Positions 1 through 8,920 of a DNA stretch of 19,143 nt are shown piece after piece. Source of the DNA: Dimargaris cristalligena (Eukaryota; Kickxellomycota; Dimargaritomycetes; Dimargaritales; Dimargaritaceae); assembly GCA_027576995.1 (NCBI GenBank), contig JANBQC010000490.1, positions 1 to 19,143 on the forward strand, in the 5' to 3' direction. The number at the start of each line of letters is the position of its first letter. Positions within the stretch are counted from its first letter, which is position 1. Below the pieces are notes generated by a model. The model was not told the DNA's origin, ran no database searches, and saw only the letters and a list, made by a program, of their open reading frames with translations. A program made the translations under genes and the position numbers.

Positions 1-861
1 GAGTATAAATACTCCCCCTTGCTACCATCTCTTGGAACAGTAAATCTATTATTACCTTTCCCTTCTTATCATCTATTTTTCAAATAAAGTTCAGTTTTCA
101 AGGATTTGATTTCAGTTCTTTATAATGGGTTTACTAATCTTAGTCTATTAAGGTTCATAGGGGTAGGCTTCTAATAGTAGGGCTGGCTTAGGCTCAGCTA
201 AGTAGTCACTAATACCAGGTATAGGAGTAAGAACTAATTAATAAATGAATAGTGTAAGGTATATATAAGGGATATACAGTAGTGCATATTTACTAACTAG
301 AATAAAAGGGTAAGTATATATAGTATTTATTATGTAAATTAGGGGTAAGAATAAGCTGAGGTACTAACTGATCCATATAGAGTCTGGTTATATATATGTA
401 GGGGTAACTCTAGAGGGTGTGTCCCAAGAGAAATACTATTAATACTATAAGATAAATTAACAGGCTGGTGTAGGTCTATAAGTATCTAGAAGACTTGACT
501 GGTAACCAGAAGAGATATTGGATCAGCACTAAAGTGATTAGTGCAAAGGGTGTTTAGTTAATACATCAATACTCTCTTAGTTTACTAGTACCCCTATTAC
601 TAAATACCCTCCTTTACTCCTGAATTATTCACTTTAAATCTCTAATTAATAAAATCCACTCATCATTTCACTATTTCACTATTCCAATAATCAAAAATCT
701 TATATGATTATAATGAACTTCACCCATATAATATATAGTATGATATATTATCTAAAAGTAAATCTCTTAAAGTAATATCTAAGGTCAAATATTCAAAACT
801 TATGTTCACCTTTTAATACATGGTTCTAACCCTTCTGGATGGTTGGGGGAGTTAGAAATTT
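1..861. repeat. CpG-free AT-rich block, probable decayed repeat or LTR remnant
   Basis: No gene is supported here. Reading every line and line junction, I find no CG dinucleotide from base 1 to base 861, whereas the next 350 bases, also AT-rich, carry more than a dozen. The first 120 bases have an LTR-like order: a TATAAA box at 4-9, a pyrimidine-rich leader, then AATAAA at 83-88. The rest repeats short GGGGTA-type motifs and contains a small hairpin (526-532 pairing with 538-544). No open frame of useful length or recognisable reverse transcriptase or integrase motif survives. Complete CpG loss is what cytosine methylation and deamination leave in silenced repeats. The LTR identity is inferred only from the order of the signals. 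Confidence 0.45.
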
Positions 862-1211
862 CGCTAAACCACGTCTTGGAAAACACCCCTCTCTAACTAT
901 ACCGTCAAAAATTGAAGTGATGCTACTTTAATGCCAAAGATAACATGGAAAATACGGCAATGTATAAATAAATAACATAAACAGCCCGAAATTGTAGAAA
1001 TATGCGGAAGGGGGAAACACGTAACAGAAAAAGGACCAAAAACAAAAATAACTGTGTTATAATAATGCCTTACTAGGCTTGGGCAGGTATGTAAATGTAA
1101 CGAATGTGGCACATTAACATGTTGGCATGTGTATAATGGATGTACCCATGAGTGACAAACAACACCACAGACGCCACCCTCCCCCTCCCCCCGAGTCGTT
1201 TGCTTCAGACT
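862..1211. other. 3' flank of the FYVE-RING gene, no gene seen
   Basis: Intergenic sequence with normal CpG content, lying downstream of the minus-strand gene that stops at 1212. It must hold that gene's 3' UTR. I saw no clear polyadenylation signal on the minus strand. The open frames here (for example 897-1112 minus) have no recognisable motif and look fortuitous. Confidence 0.5.
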
Positions 1212-4200
1212 TTAATCATAGTGTACGGGACAACTACCCGACCGACGCAACCAAGCATCAATACATGATCGATGATATGTGCACAAACAACTCAGCCGAG
1301 CCACCATTTGACCTATTTCAAACTCCTCGAAGCAAATCAGACATTCTTGACCAATCAGCGTACTATTGGTATTGGTGGGGTGGGTGACGGGAGGGTGAAT
1401 GCTATCCACAAGGGCCGTCGCCGCCCCTTCACTCTCACCATGTTCGTGGTCGTCGAGTTCCTGGTAGAAGGTTTCATTGCCTGTCAGACCCGTGGTCGAT
1501 TCGGTTGTCTGAAGGGGGCTTTTCCCTGTAGTAGTAGTATCCCCTGTGGATGCTGATGGGTGGTGGTGATCCATGGGGTTTTTCGCTTCCCCTTTCGAAC
1601 GGGGGGTAGGGGGTTCCAGTCGATAGGCCAGGTAGCGTAGCACCGGCTGGACCGGTGGCGAGGCCGACTCTAAACAATTACGGACGTGTTGTTCCTGGTC
1701 CGCCTTATGGGGACTCAAAAAGTCGAGTCGAGTACCACAAACGGGACATTCATTCATAAGACTGGTATCGCTGGTGTTGCGGAGTTGGTAAATACCCGAG
1801 CCCGATCCCGACTGGTAGAAGTGGGGCGCCGATGATGCCGTGGGGACTCTCCCCGGACCCGCTGAACCAGCTCCACCGCTGCTACCATTGCCGGAATTGC
1901 CTTGGCGGGAATTGTGGGTGAAATGGGGGATACCTAAATGGCGGGTAACTGTGTTATACGATGCGGGTGAGCCGGTAAAAAATGCCAACAAAGACGACGG
2001 GATGGGAGCTCTAGGAGCAGTCATAGGGGCCGGGATTCCATCCCCTCTTACAGGGGCGCCGGAGCGGGAGGAAGGGGTGTAATTGTTGCTGTTGGCCCAT
2101 GCCACGTAGGTATCGGATCCCGAACGGTCTTGTGAGTCAGAGTTGGCGTTCGAGCCCGAGGGGAAAGGGAACAGCGGGCCATTACCACTACCACCCGCCA
2201 ACAGACCCGGGGAGAATGAAGAGGACGAGGTGGTATAAATAATCGGGGCCTGGTGGAGCTGAACCTGGCAACGGTCACACACGCGGAAGACATCATACGC
2301 TTCAGAGGGAAATCGTAGGGGTGATGGGGGAAGTCCCGGGGATAAGGATATCAGGGTATTCGAAGATGGTACGGTGATTTGGGTGGTCCCGGGTGCAGAC
2401 GAGACCGGGTTGGTTTCTGTGTATGATTGACTACGTTGCTCGTTGCAGATAGTGGACTGGTGGTGGCGGGCGAGTGACCCACTGGGCGGAGTTTCCCCCA
2501 CCGTAGGAGAGGTAGGCGCCAATGACACCAAACGGGAACCGGCTTGGTCCGTACCCACTAGCGTATTTGGGTGTGGTAAAGAGGGGGTCGGAAGTTCGAT
2601 TCCGTCTCGACGGGGGAAGTGCGTCGGCAGAGTCTGGCTACGTTGGGATATGCGAACTTCACTCGATGTAGTCGTTAGGGGTGGGTTCAGGGACTGCGAA
2701 GAGGCTACAATCGGTTCATTCCCGGCTGCCAGAGCTGCTTGCCAGTATTCGGGCCGCACCAGCCAGTCTCGCTGGGCGGAACACGGGTCACATACGAGGA
2801 TACCGCACCGCCGACAGTGGTGGCGTCGGACAAATAGGGTAAACCGGCGTTCACACAACCGACAGTGGCGGGCCGCTTCGTCCGGTTCCCAAGCGTAATC
2901 GGGCAAGCAGTAACGGACAAAGGGGATCGCGTTACTAGGCCCTTCCATGGTGACGACGGTTGGCGCTGCGGGCAACCCTCCTCCTCCGCCTCCCTCCCCC
3001 CCAACGGTGGTGGAGGGTATATTGGTACTGGGAAGGGGCATAGAAGTCTGACTAGTCGATCCGCTGGCCCCAAGGGGTTCCGCTTCAGAAATTGTAGTTG
3101 CAGTGGCAGTCGTGGTAGATGTTTGCTGAGTCACGGGGGTTATGGGTGCAGTCGCCAGCAAACTGCTAGTCTCTGTGGTCGGAGGGGAGGCCGCCGTTCG
3201 CTGCAGAACATGGTGTTGAATTCGAAATAAAGGGTGTGCGGAAACACTATGGCTTGCGGATTGTAGACCAGCGGTAGGGGCATCGTCGTTATACTGGCGC
3301 AGGCGGGTTTGGTGGCTAACCCGCGGGACCACCGGCTGATCAACTGACCCAGGGAGGATCAGTTGTGACGATCTAGCACCCGCCTCACTCTCCAGTAACT
3401 GAACCCACTTCCCACTATAACTATTGTCAGCTTGTTGGATAGGCTGATTCATTATTTTTGGTTCGATAAGGCGCCGAAGGGTCTGTAAACTATCGTCCCC
3501 CTTACCAGATTTCCCTCCACCACTTCCACCCATCGCCGAGGCCGATGGACGACTGGGTGACTGGGGATAATGGCTCAGTCCCACTGGTGTCGATTCCAAG
3601 AGCGAGTCATTTAAGGCACCTCGAATTCCATCTGTCAGCGCCTTGACCGATTTAGATAATTGGCGTTGAATATCGGATGCATAGGACTGGTACTCGGTTA
3701 GGATCTGACTGGCCAATTGTTTACGGGGTTCAACGACATCGTGTTGGATGCCTTGGTTCAGAATGGCGATACTGGACTGGAGGCTATGCAGAGTATCTTC
3801 CAGAACATCGGCCGACGGGGGGCCGCCTAATCCCGGGCGACCCCCGGCAACGGAGGATAGGGCCCGGAGCTGGGAAAGCGATTGGGTGGACAGACGGCGG
3901 TGGGACTGGAAGGGGCCAAATCCGTCCTCGGTACCCGCCGAGGCCATGGGTCTAATACCTAAAGGTTGCGCGTACTGCGAGTGGTTTGGGTGGACCAAAC
4001 CGCCGGCATCTTCCCCTAGGATTGAAGTAGTAACCGAACGCCGCAGCGGGGCGGGCCGGTGCGATTCGTCGAATGAGGAAAAATCGGGGCCCTTTCCCTT
4101 ATCCAAGCGAGGGCTACTACCGGGCCCGACTTGGGTCTCCGGGATGTGGGGGAGAAGTCCCGCCGCGGAGGGTGAGCGATGCTGGTTGTTACTGCCGTTA

Positions 4201-6569
4201 CGGTGGGGGGTCTGAAACCCCATGGCCGAATCCTGACGCCCCAATCCGGTCTGGAGAGACAGCGTACGTTGCGGGGAGAACGTCTGGGGGGTCTGAAAGA
4301 AAGTGGGCGACATGGGCGTGACGAGGGCCTGGGCCCGAGTAATGTAGTCATTCGAAGACCCGGGCGATCCACTGCCGCTGCCTCGCAGAACCGACCGAAT
4401 CGATGCAGTGGGGGAGAAGCCAATGGTAGTGGACCGAGGGGAGGAACCTCCCGAAATGGAATACAGCAGGAGAGTTGAAGAAACAGCGACGTCGTTCAGA
4501 TCCCGCTGTTGGGGGTAATGGGTACCACCCAGCGTTAAACCCCCGGAGGATCCAGGGACGGAGGGGGCACTACTACCATTTATACTACCGGCTCGCCCGA
4601 GATTCTCAGGTTGACCTGGTGCGCCGTTGGTCGCCGAATGGTTCGAGCGGGGGTTAGCATGACTGTTCCCATTATTAGTATTATTATCGCTATGTTCGAA
4701 CGCCGGTCGATGGGGGGCGACGGGCCGGTCCGGAGACTGGGCTAGAATATGGGCCAAGTCCACCTTACGTTTCATGACGCGGACCCAACGCCGACGGCGC
4801 ACCCAACTATGGGACGTGGCAGGGGCCAGTGTTTGCCCGGCCGGTATGGACCACGGGAAGAACGGGATGGCGGCCTCCGCCGCGGCCGGGCCAGATAGGG
4901 GAAGGTGCTGCAGAAGGGCGGCCTTGGGTTCGGGCACCCAGTAAATATCGGGGAGGTGAAAGGCCCGAGCGTACTGCCAACCGTCCTGGGGGTTGGCGTG
5001 GGAATGGCCAAGGTCCAAAGTCCAGTCCGTAAGCCAAAACCAGTCTGACTCCGACTGCCCATTGACCATTCCCGGTGTCAGAGTCGGAGTCTGTACCAGA
5101 GGATGCTCGGCAGTAGACCCGGGGTGGGACATGGGTGTATTACCACTACCGTTTTCGGCCAAAGTTAGAGGAGGCAGTCGCACCATAGTCTCCGTGCACG
5201 GGGTTCCATCGGCCAAGCAATGGGAGGGGATGAGTGGGTCCTGACGCCGTAGATATTCGACAGAAAAGCGGGGGGGACCAAACGAGCGGAGCAGCAGGCC
5301 ACTAAAGGCCGACGATCCAGAGGCCCGCTGATTTTCAAAGACGGAGATCATAACCGTGCCGTGGTAGGTAAGGAGACCACGAATGAGGTCGGGGGTACCG
5401 AAGGCCAAGTATAAATCCAGTGGGTGTTCGGAGGACCCCCCGAACGCCTGAATAGTCGAATGATTATTGGTGTGGGCCGCCTGGTGGACTCGGCGTTGGC
5501 GCCATTCTCGCTCGGTCACGGCCAGCAAATCACACAAATAACTCGGCCCGTTCCCCGCCACGGCGGCGGCGGCCATATCGTACGCCGTTTCCGCGGACAC
5601 ACTCCGGATGAGCGGGTCCGCCTGGGCCCGGAACAACAGGTACTTGACCACGAGGACATGGCCCATGGCCGCGGAGTTCATGAGGGGGGTATACCCCTGG
5701 GCGTTTTGTACATCCACGGGCGCGGTGGCCTTTTCGCAGAGCCAGCGGACTAGCTTCAGGTGCCCCTTGGAGCTAGCGTTGTGCAGAGCGGTCCAGCCGT
5801 CCTTGTCGATGTGTCTCACCTGGGCCCCGCGCTGGAGTAGGAGTTTGACGACGGCGAGTTGGCCGTGGTAGGCGGCTTTCAGGAGAGCGGTTTCTTGTTC
5901 TTGGTCGCATTGGTCCACGGGGGCCTGGGCCACATCGATCAACCACTGCACTATGTCCAGGTGGCCACGCTTGGCCGCGAAGTGCAGGGGGGCCATGCCC
6001 GTGGCCGGCATAAAGGACGTTACCGTCAAGGTTTCGAGTGGGGCCGGGCCTTCGTCGCTCGGACGACCCAACCCTTCGCCTTCTTGGGTATCACTCTTCA
6101 GCCGGGTTAAGTGGACGGCCAGGCATTCCTTCACGGTGGCTAAATCACCAGCCTCCACCGCCTGGCATAGTTGAGTAACGGTGGGATTGAATCGCTGGGC
6201 GGCCTTGAGTGCCGTATCCACCGCCCGCGGGGCGACCGGGCCGGGGCCGGGAAAGGCCGGGCGGAGTCGGGCGGGCGGGGTGGCAGGAGGGGTGGAATTA
6301 GCGGATAAGTTCAGTAGAGAAGTCTGTGAGGGTACTTTGGAGAGGGTGGTGGGTGGGGAAGGTACAGCGGTTGAGGAGGCGGAGGGGTCGCCGCCCTCCG
6401 CAGACCACGGGAGTCCCTGGTCGGGGAGGTAGATGGACCGGTTGTGGGCTTCACCGTAGAAAGGGTGTACCTCGCCGGGACGGGGCGGGGCGATGGACGA
6501 GGGTAGGGACGATAGGAGCAGCTTTTGCTCGCTGGTGAGACCCGGAAACTGGTTCAACGTCAGGGGCAT
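1212..6569 (-). CDS. Ankyrin / DysF / FYVE / RING multidomain protein (Pib1-like RING ligase candidate)
   Basis: Single exon, 1785 residues from the ATG at 6569, which I prefer because the 44 upstream codons (ATG at 6701) are low-complexity and look like leader. Domains, numbered from that start: ankyrin repeats about 190-325; a DysF-like module about 508-604 (aromatic WFW...W, DGWQYA, then RRRRWVR); Ser/Gly/Pro-rich linker; coiled coil about 923-992; FYVE finger from 1225 with WEPD and RRHHCRRCG, Cys 1236/1239/1252/1255/1260/1263, and the last pair in RVCDRC (1431/1434) only after 167 intervening residues; C2HC finger about 1608-1632 (CPVC...H...C); RING 1743-1783 ending CPVH, with His as the last ligand. 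FYVE domains bind PI3P on endosomes and RINGs recruit E2 enzymes, so an endosomal or vacuolar ubiquitin ligase is inferred. The FYVE, C2HC and CPVH-type RING order resembles fungal Pib1-type proteins. Ankyrins and DysF are additions. Confidence 0.9.
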   Translation of the reverse strand: MPLTLNQFPGLTSEQKLLLSSLPSSIAPPRPGEVHPFYGEAHNRSIYLPDQGLPWSAEGGDPSASSTAVPSPPTTLSKVPSQTSLLNLSANSTPPATPPARLRPAFPGPGPVAPRAVDTALKAAQRFNPTVTQLCQAVEAGDLATVKECLAVHLTRLKSDTQEGEGLGRPSDEGPAPLETLTVTSFMPATGMAPLHFAAKRGHLDIVQWLIDVAQAPVDQCDQEQETALLKAAYHGQLAVVKLLLQRGAQVRHIDKDGWTALHNASSKGHLKLVRWLCEKATAPVDVQNAQGYTPLMNSAAMGHVLVVKYLLFRAQADPLIRSVSAETAYDMAAAAVAGNGPSYLCDLLAVTEREWRQRRVHQAAHTNNHSTIQAFGGSSEHPLDLYLAFGTPDLIRGLLTYHGTVMISVFENQRASGSSAFSGLLLRSFGPPRFSVEYLRRQDPLIPSHCLADGTPCTETMVRLPPLTLAENGSGNTPMSHPGSTAEHPLVQTPTLTPGMVNGQSESDWFWLTDWTLDLGHSHANPQDGWQYARAFHLPDIYWVPEPKAALLQHLPLSGPAAAEAAIPFFPWSIPAGQTLAPATSHSWVRRRRWVRVMKRKVDLAHILAQSPDRPVAPHRPAFEHSDNNTNNGNSHANPRSNHSATNGAPGQPENLGRAGSINGSSAPSVPGSSGGLTLGGTHYPQQRDLNDVAVSSTLLLYSISGGSSPRSTTIGFSPTASIRSVLRGSGSGSPGSSNDYITRAQALVTPMSPTFFQTPQTFSPQRTLSLQTGLGRQDSAMGFQTPHRNGSNNQHRSPSAAGLLPHIPETQVGPGSSPRLDKGKGPDFSSFDESHRPAPLRRSVTTSILGEDAGGLVHPNHSQYAQPLGIRPMASAGTEDGFGPFQSHRRLSTQSLSQLRALSSVAGGRPGLGGPPSADVLEDTLHSLQSSIAILNQGIQHDVVEPRKQLASQILTEYQSYASDIQRQLSKSVKALTDGIRGALNDSLLESTPVGLSHYPQSPSRPSASAMGGSGGGKSGKGDDSLQTLRRLIEPKIMNQPIQQADNSYSGKWVQLLESEAGARSSQLILPGSVDQPVVPRVSHQTRLRQYNDDAPTAGLQSASHSVSAHPLFRIQHHVLQRTAASPPTTETSSLLATAPITPVTQQTSTTTATATTISEAEPLGASGSTSQTSMPLPSTNIPSTTVGGEGGGGGGLPAAPTVVTMEGPSNAIPFVRYCLPDYAWEPDEAARHCRLCERRFTLFVRRHHCRRCGILVCDPCSAQRDWLVRPEYWQAALAAGNEPIVASSQSLNPPLTTTSSEVRISQRSQTLPTHFPRRDGIELPTPSLPHPNTLVGTDQAGSRLVSLAPTSPTVGETPPSGSLARHHQSTICNEQRSQSYTETNPVSSAPGTTQITVPSSNTLISLSPGLPPSPLRFPSEAYDVFRVCDRCQVQLHQAPIIYTTSSSSFSPGLLAGGSGNGPLFPFPSGSNANSDSQDRSGSDTYVAWANSNNYTPSSRSGAPVRGDGIPAPMTAPRAPIPSSLLAFFTGSPASYNTVTRHLGIPHFTHNSRQGNSGNGSSGGAGSAGPGRVPTASSAPHFYQSGSGSGIYQLRNTSDTSLMNECPVCGTRLDFLSPHKADQEQHVRNCLESASPPVQPVLRYLAYRLEPPTPRSKGEAKNPMDHHHPSASTGDTTTTGKSPLQTTESTTGLTGNETFYQELDDHEHGESEGAATALVDSIHPPVTHPTNTNSTLIGQECLICFEEFEIGQMVARLSCLCTYHRSCIDAWLRRSGSCPVHYD

Positions 6570-7060
6570 GTGAACTAACACGGACACCGAGTCCGTCGGT
6601 GGCGGGGATGAAGCAAAGAAAGAGAGGGAAAGAGAGAGAATAGCACTACTATTGGGGATAAGGAAAGAAGTACGAAAGGAATTCAGAACATTAACATACA
6701 AGAAGGCGATAGACTAGGTTAGACTGGGCAAAAGCTAAGCACTGGAACAGGCTAAAGGCAATAGTAATGTAAGACTAGGGTTGGTAAATCAGTAAACCAG
6801 TAAGGCGAGTAAGGAAGAGAAGGGTGGAGGAGGACGTAGCCGTAAGCCCAAGGTTAAGCACTACCAGGATTATCGCTGTGGACTTTCTCGTGGCAGTAGT
6901 AGGCCCTGCTATAAACCCCCCGGACCCAGAATACTCAGCGGCTTATCCCATATCAATGGCTTCTATTAAGAAGTGGTATTTAGGCATCAATTATCTATAA
7001 TAAAGGGCAGTTGCCGCCTTCGGACTAATACAATAAATACCCTTATTCTCTGCCTTGCAG
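6570..7060. promoter_or_regulatory. 5' leader and promoter region of the FYVE-RING gene
   Basis: On the minus strand, the stretch just upstream of the ATG at 6569 is pyrimidine-rich (CTCTCTCTTTCCCTCTC-like, about 6615-6650), as is common in fungal leaders. An in-frame upstream ATG at 6701 could give 44 extra residues. On the plus strand a TATAAA lies at about 6910-6915, followed by an ATG at 6956 with only a short frame. I cannot tie these to a gene. Confidence 0.35.
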
Positions 7061-7186
7061 AACAGTCCAACTGACCAGATCACATCCGAAACCGACCCCT
7101 CGCTTCACGCCTCCCAGAACATCCCCCCGGCTTTGGGTCGCCTCGACCCCGCGTCCCGGGATTCTCCGTTATCACTGGTCATTTGA
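7061..7186 (+). other. Exon-like segment behind a good 3' splice site
   Basis: A branch-like GACTAATA (7023-7030), a pyrimidine tract and CAG (7058-7060) precede a G+C-rich stretch. In the frame starting at 7061 it stays open for 41 codons, to a TGA at 7184-7186. The reading has normal amino-acid composition but no recognisable motif. No first exon with matching phase was found. The ATG at 6956 could only join in another frame, through a weak donor. It may be the last exon of a tiny gene, a 5' UTR exon of TFB4, or chance. Confidence 0.22.
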
Positions 7187-7206
7187 GCTGGAGAAATGAG
7201 AGTGGT

Positions 7207-7492
7207 CTACATAATAACTACATAATCACTTCGGTTTGAAAAAAAGGGTGAAAGTCGTCCCGGAAGTCTTGGTATTTTAGACGTGCGGAACCACTGAACC
7301 CTGCGCGTCATTATTTTAAAAGTGGGAATGTGAGATATTCCACAGGAATAACCCACAAAGATTGCCATTCCTCCCTTTCCTACTGGCTCTATACGGTGCG
7401 CTAATTGGAAGAAGCTTGGATAGATCAATCATCCAAATTTATATAGACTAGCCGGTAAGCCACAGCACATTACCTTTTGCCAGACTCTCCAT
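7207..7492 (-). CDS. Candidate small two-exon protein, about 70 residues
   Basis: Tentative gene. Exon 1 is 7492-7474 (ATG GAG AGT CTG GCA AAA G), followed by GTAATG. The 73-base intron ends in a pyrimidine-rich CTTCTTCCAATTAG, and exon 2 is 7400-7207. The phases match (1 to 1) and exon 2 is open for 63 codons. The product would be basic, with a small hydrophobic stretch around GGMAIFVGYS. I do not recognise it. Third positions are less G+C-rich than in TFB4, and nothing but frame and splice signals supports it. It lies between the minus-strand FYVE-RING gene and plus-strand TFB4, in their shared upstream region, so it could equally be promoter sequence. Confidence 0.25.
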
Positions 7493-7696
7493 GGCGAAGC
7501 CTTAGAACTGACCTTGTATATTGGCCTTATTTGGAAAAACACATGGCCTCCTCCACATGCCTGCCTAGATCAACCACTTAGCTCTATGTCACCTTCAACT
7601 TTTTAGGCGTCCCTTTACTAGTCCGGCATTGCATTTCTTTAAACTCCCCTCTATTCGTTCGTTGTATTTTAGGCCCGTTCATTTCATTCCCACACC
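7493..7696 (+). promoter_or_regulatory. Upstream region of TFB4
   Basis: Pyrimidine-rich leader before the ATG at 7697, which sits in CACACCATG context. A run ending in GTATTTTAG at 7672 could be the acceptor of a 5' UTR intron, but no donor was fixed. No TATA box is obvious. Confidence 0.35.
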
Positions 7697-8818
7697 ATGC
7701 TAGAAACCCCCGACTCCTCCGTCGAAAGCCCCAGTCTCCTGGTGGTCGTTCTCGATGTCAACCCCTTCACCTGGCAAACTGCGCCCATTTCGTTTGACGA
7801 AGCCCTCAAGCAACTCCTCGTCTTCATGAATGCCTACCTAGCCCTGAAACACGACAATGCGATGGCCATCATCGCCACCTCCTACAATTTCTGTGAATTT
7901 CTCTACCCGGTCGCCCCCTCCACTCCCGCTCCCATCCCTGCTGCAATGGCACAGGATGCTCCCATGGACGCAGAAACACCCACGGATTCCGCGGCGGCCA
8001 TGGCTTCGTCGACGGAGGGGAATCTATATCCTAAATTTAAGCACCTCGATGAACAGGTTCTAACCCAGATCCGCCTTCTCATTCAGAAGCATGTCCAACA
8101 TACAGCTACGCCCGCCGACAACGATACCGACTCCGACCCGACCAAGCCTCGCAATTCCGTCCAAATGACCATCGCCCTGTCACGGGCTCTGTGCTACATT
8201 AACCGGTATCGGTCCACTGATAGTATCATGCATCTGCAGCCGCGCATTCTGGTTCTCTCAGCCTCCGCGGATGCGTCGTCCCAGTACATCCAAATTATGA
8301 ACTGTATTTTTGCCTGCCAGAAACTGTCCATCCCGCTGGATGCGTGTAAGATTTACGGCGATGACTCCACTTTCCTCCAACAGGCTACAAGTATCACCAA
8401 CGGTATCTACGTTCGCCTGAGCCATCCCCGGGGCCTGCTGGAGTACCTCATGTTCTCATTTTTACCCGACGCCTACGCCCGGCAATTCCTAGTGGCCCCT
8501 TCCCCGACGAGCGTGGACTTCCGCGCCGCGTGCTTCTGTCACAAGAAGATCGTCGATATTGGCTACGTGTGCTCCGTTTGTTTGTCTATTTTCTGTGCCT
8601 TTACCCCCGTGTGCTCTACTTGCCGCACTAAATTTGCCTTTACTCCCCAGGTCCTTGGTGGCCGCGGTGGTCTGCCAAGTCGGCTATTACGCACTCGGGG
8701 CTCGCGGTTAAAGGGGAGCCCCCAAGACCGGGCCAGTACGGCGCCCACCACCCCACAATCTAATACCAACACCAACATGCCGTCCACCCTCCATCATTCA
8801 GCATCCAATATCGGTTGA
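7697..8818 (+). CDS. TFB4: TFIIH core subunit p34 (Tfb4 / GTF2H3 family)
   Basis: Intronless, 373 residues. Tfb4 is a core subunit of TFIIH, which opens promoter DNA for RNA polymerase II and acts in nucleotide excision repair in the nucleus. In the family it pairs with the Ssl1/p44 subunit. The N terminus has the vWA-like start of the family (SPSLLVVVLDVNPFTW, 11-26) and a conserved FLYP around 68-71. The C-terminal zinc region is very clear: CFCHKK at 279-284, IGYVCSVCLSIFC at 288-300, then CSTC at 306-309. A Ser/Pro/Ala-rich insert (about 74-105) and an acidic Asp/Thr-rich patch (about 136-150) interrupt the vWA part. The tail after about 320 is basic and low complexity. The start fits because family similarity begins within a dozen residues of this Met. 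It converges on the taspase gene. Confidence 0.95.
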   Translation: MLETPDSSVESPSLLVVVLDVNPFTWQTAPISFDEALKQLLVFMNAYLALKHDNAMAIIATSYNFCEFLYPVAPSTPAPIPAAMAQDAPMDAETPTDSAAAMASSTEGNLYPKFKHLDEQVLTQIRLLIQKHVQHTATPADNDTDSDPTKPRNSVQMTIALSRALCYINRYRSTDSIMHLQPRILVLSASADASSQYIQIMNCIFACQKLSIPLDACKIYGDDSTFLQQATSITNGIYVRLSHPRGLLEYLMFSFLPDAYARQFLVAPSPTSVDFRAACFCHKKIVDIGYVCSVCLSIFCAFTPVCSTCRTKFAFTPQVLGGRGGLPSRLLRTRGSRLKGSPQDRASTAPTTPQSNTNTNMPSTLHHSASNIG

Positions 8819-8920
8819 TTTCGCCCAGTTTTCAGTATTAGCAAAGCTATTTCATAAATATATTACTACTAAGTCGAGGGGTTAAACTACATTCTCCTTG
8901 TTGAGTTATACACTTGATAA
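8819..8920. other. Short convergent 3' region between TFB4 and TASP1
   Basis: Only 102 bases separate the two stop codons (TFB4 TGA at 8816-8818, taspase TAA at 8923-8921 on minus). The region is AT-rich with several ATAAAT/TATTTA motifs that could serve polyadenylation on either strand. The two 3' UTRs probably overlap. Confidence 0.5.

Noticed and set aside
1840..2220. Possible CRISPR-like or tandem repeats in the Gly/Ser/Pro-rich part of the FYVE-RING gene
   Set aside because: The repetition is codon-level amino-acid bias with no constant repeat unit or spacing.
1127..6538. Many plus-strand frames of 60-155 codons inside the FYVE-RING gene
   Set aside because: They lie antisense to a 1785-codon frame with clear domains, are rich in Arg, Gly and Trp, and have no motifs. 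They are shadows of G+C-rich codon usage.
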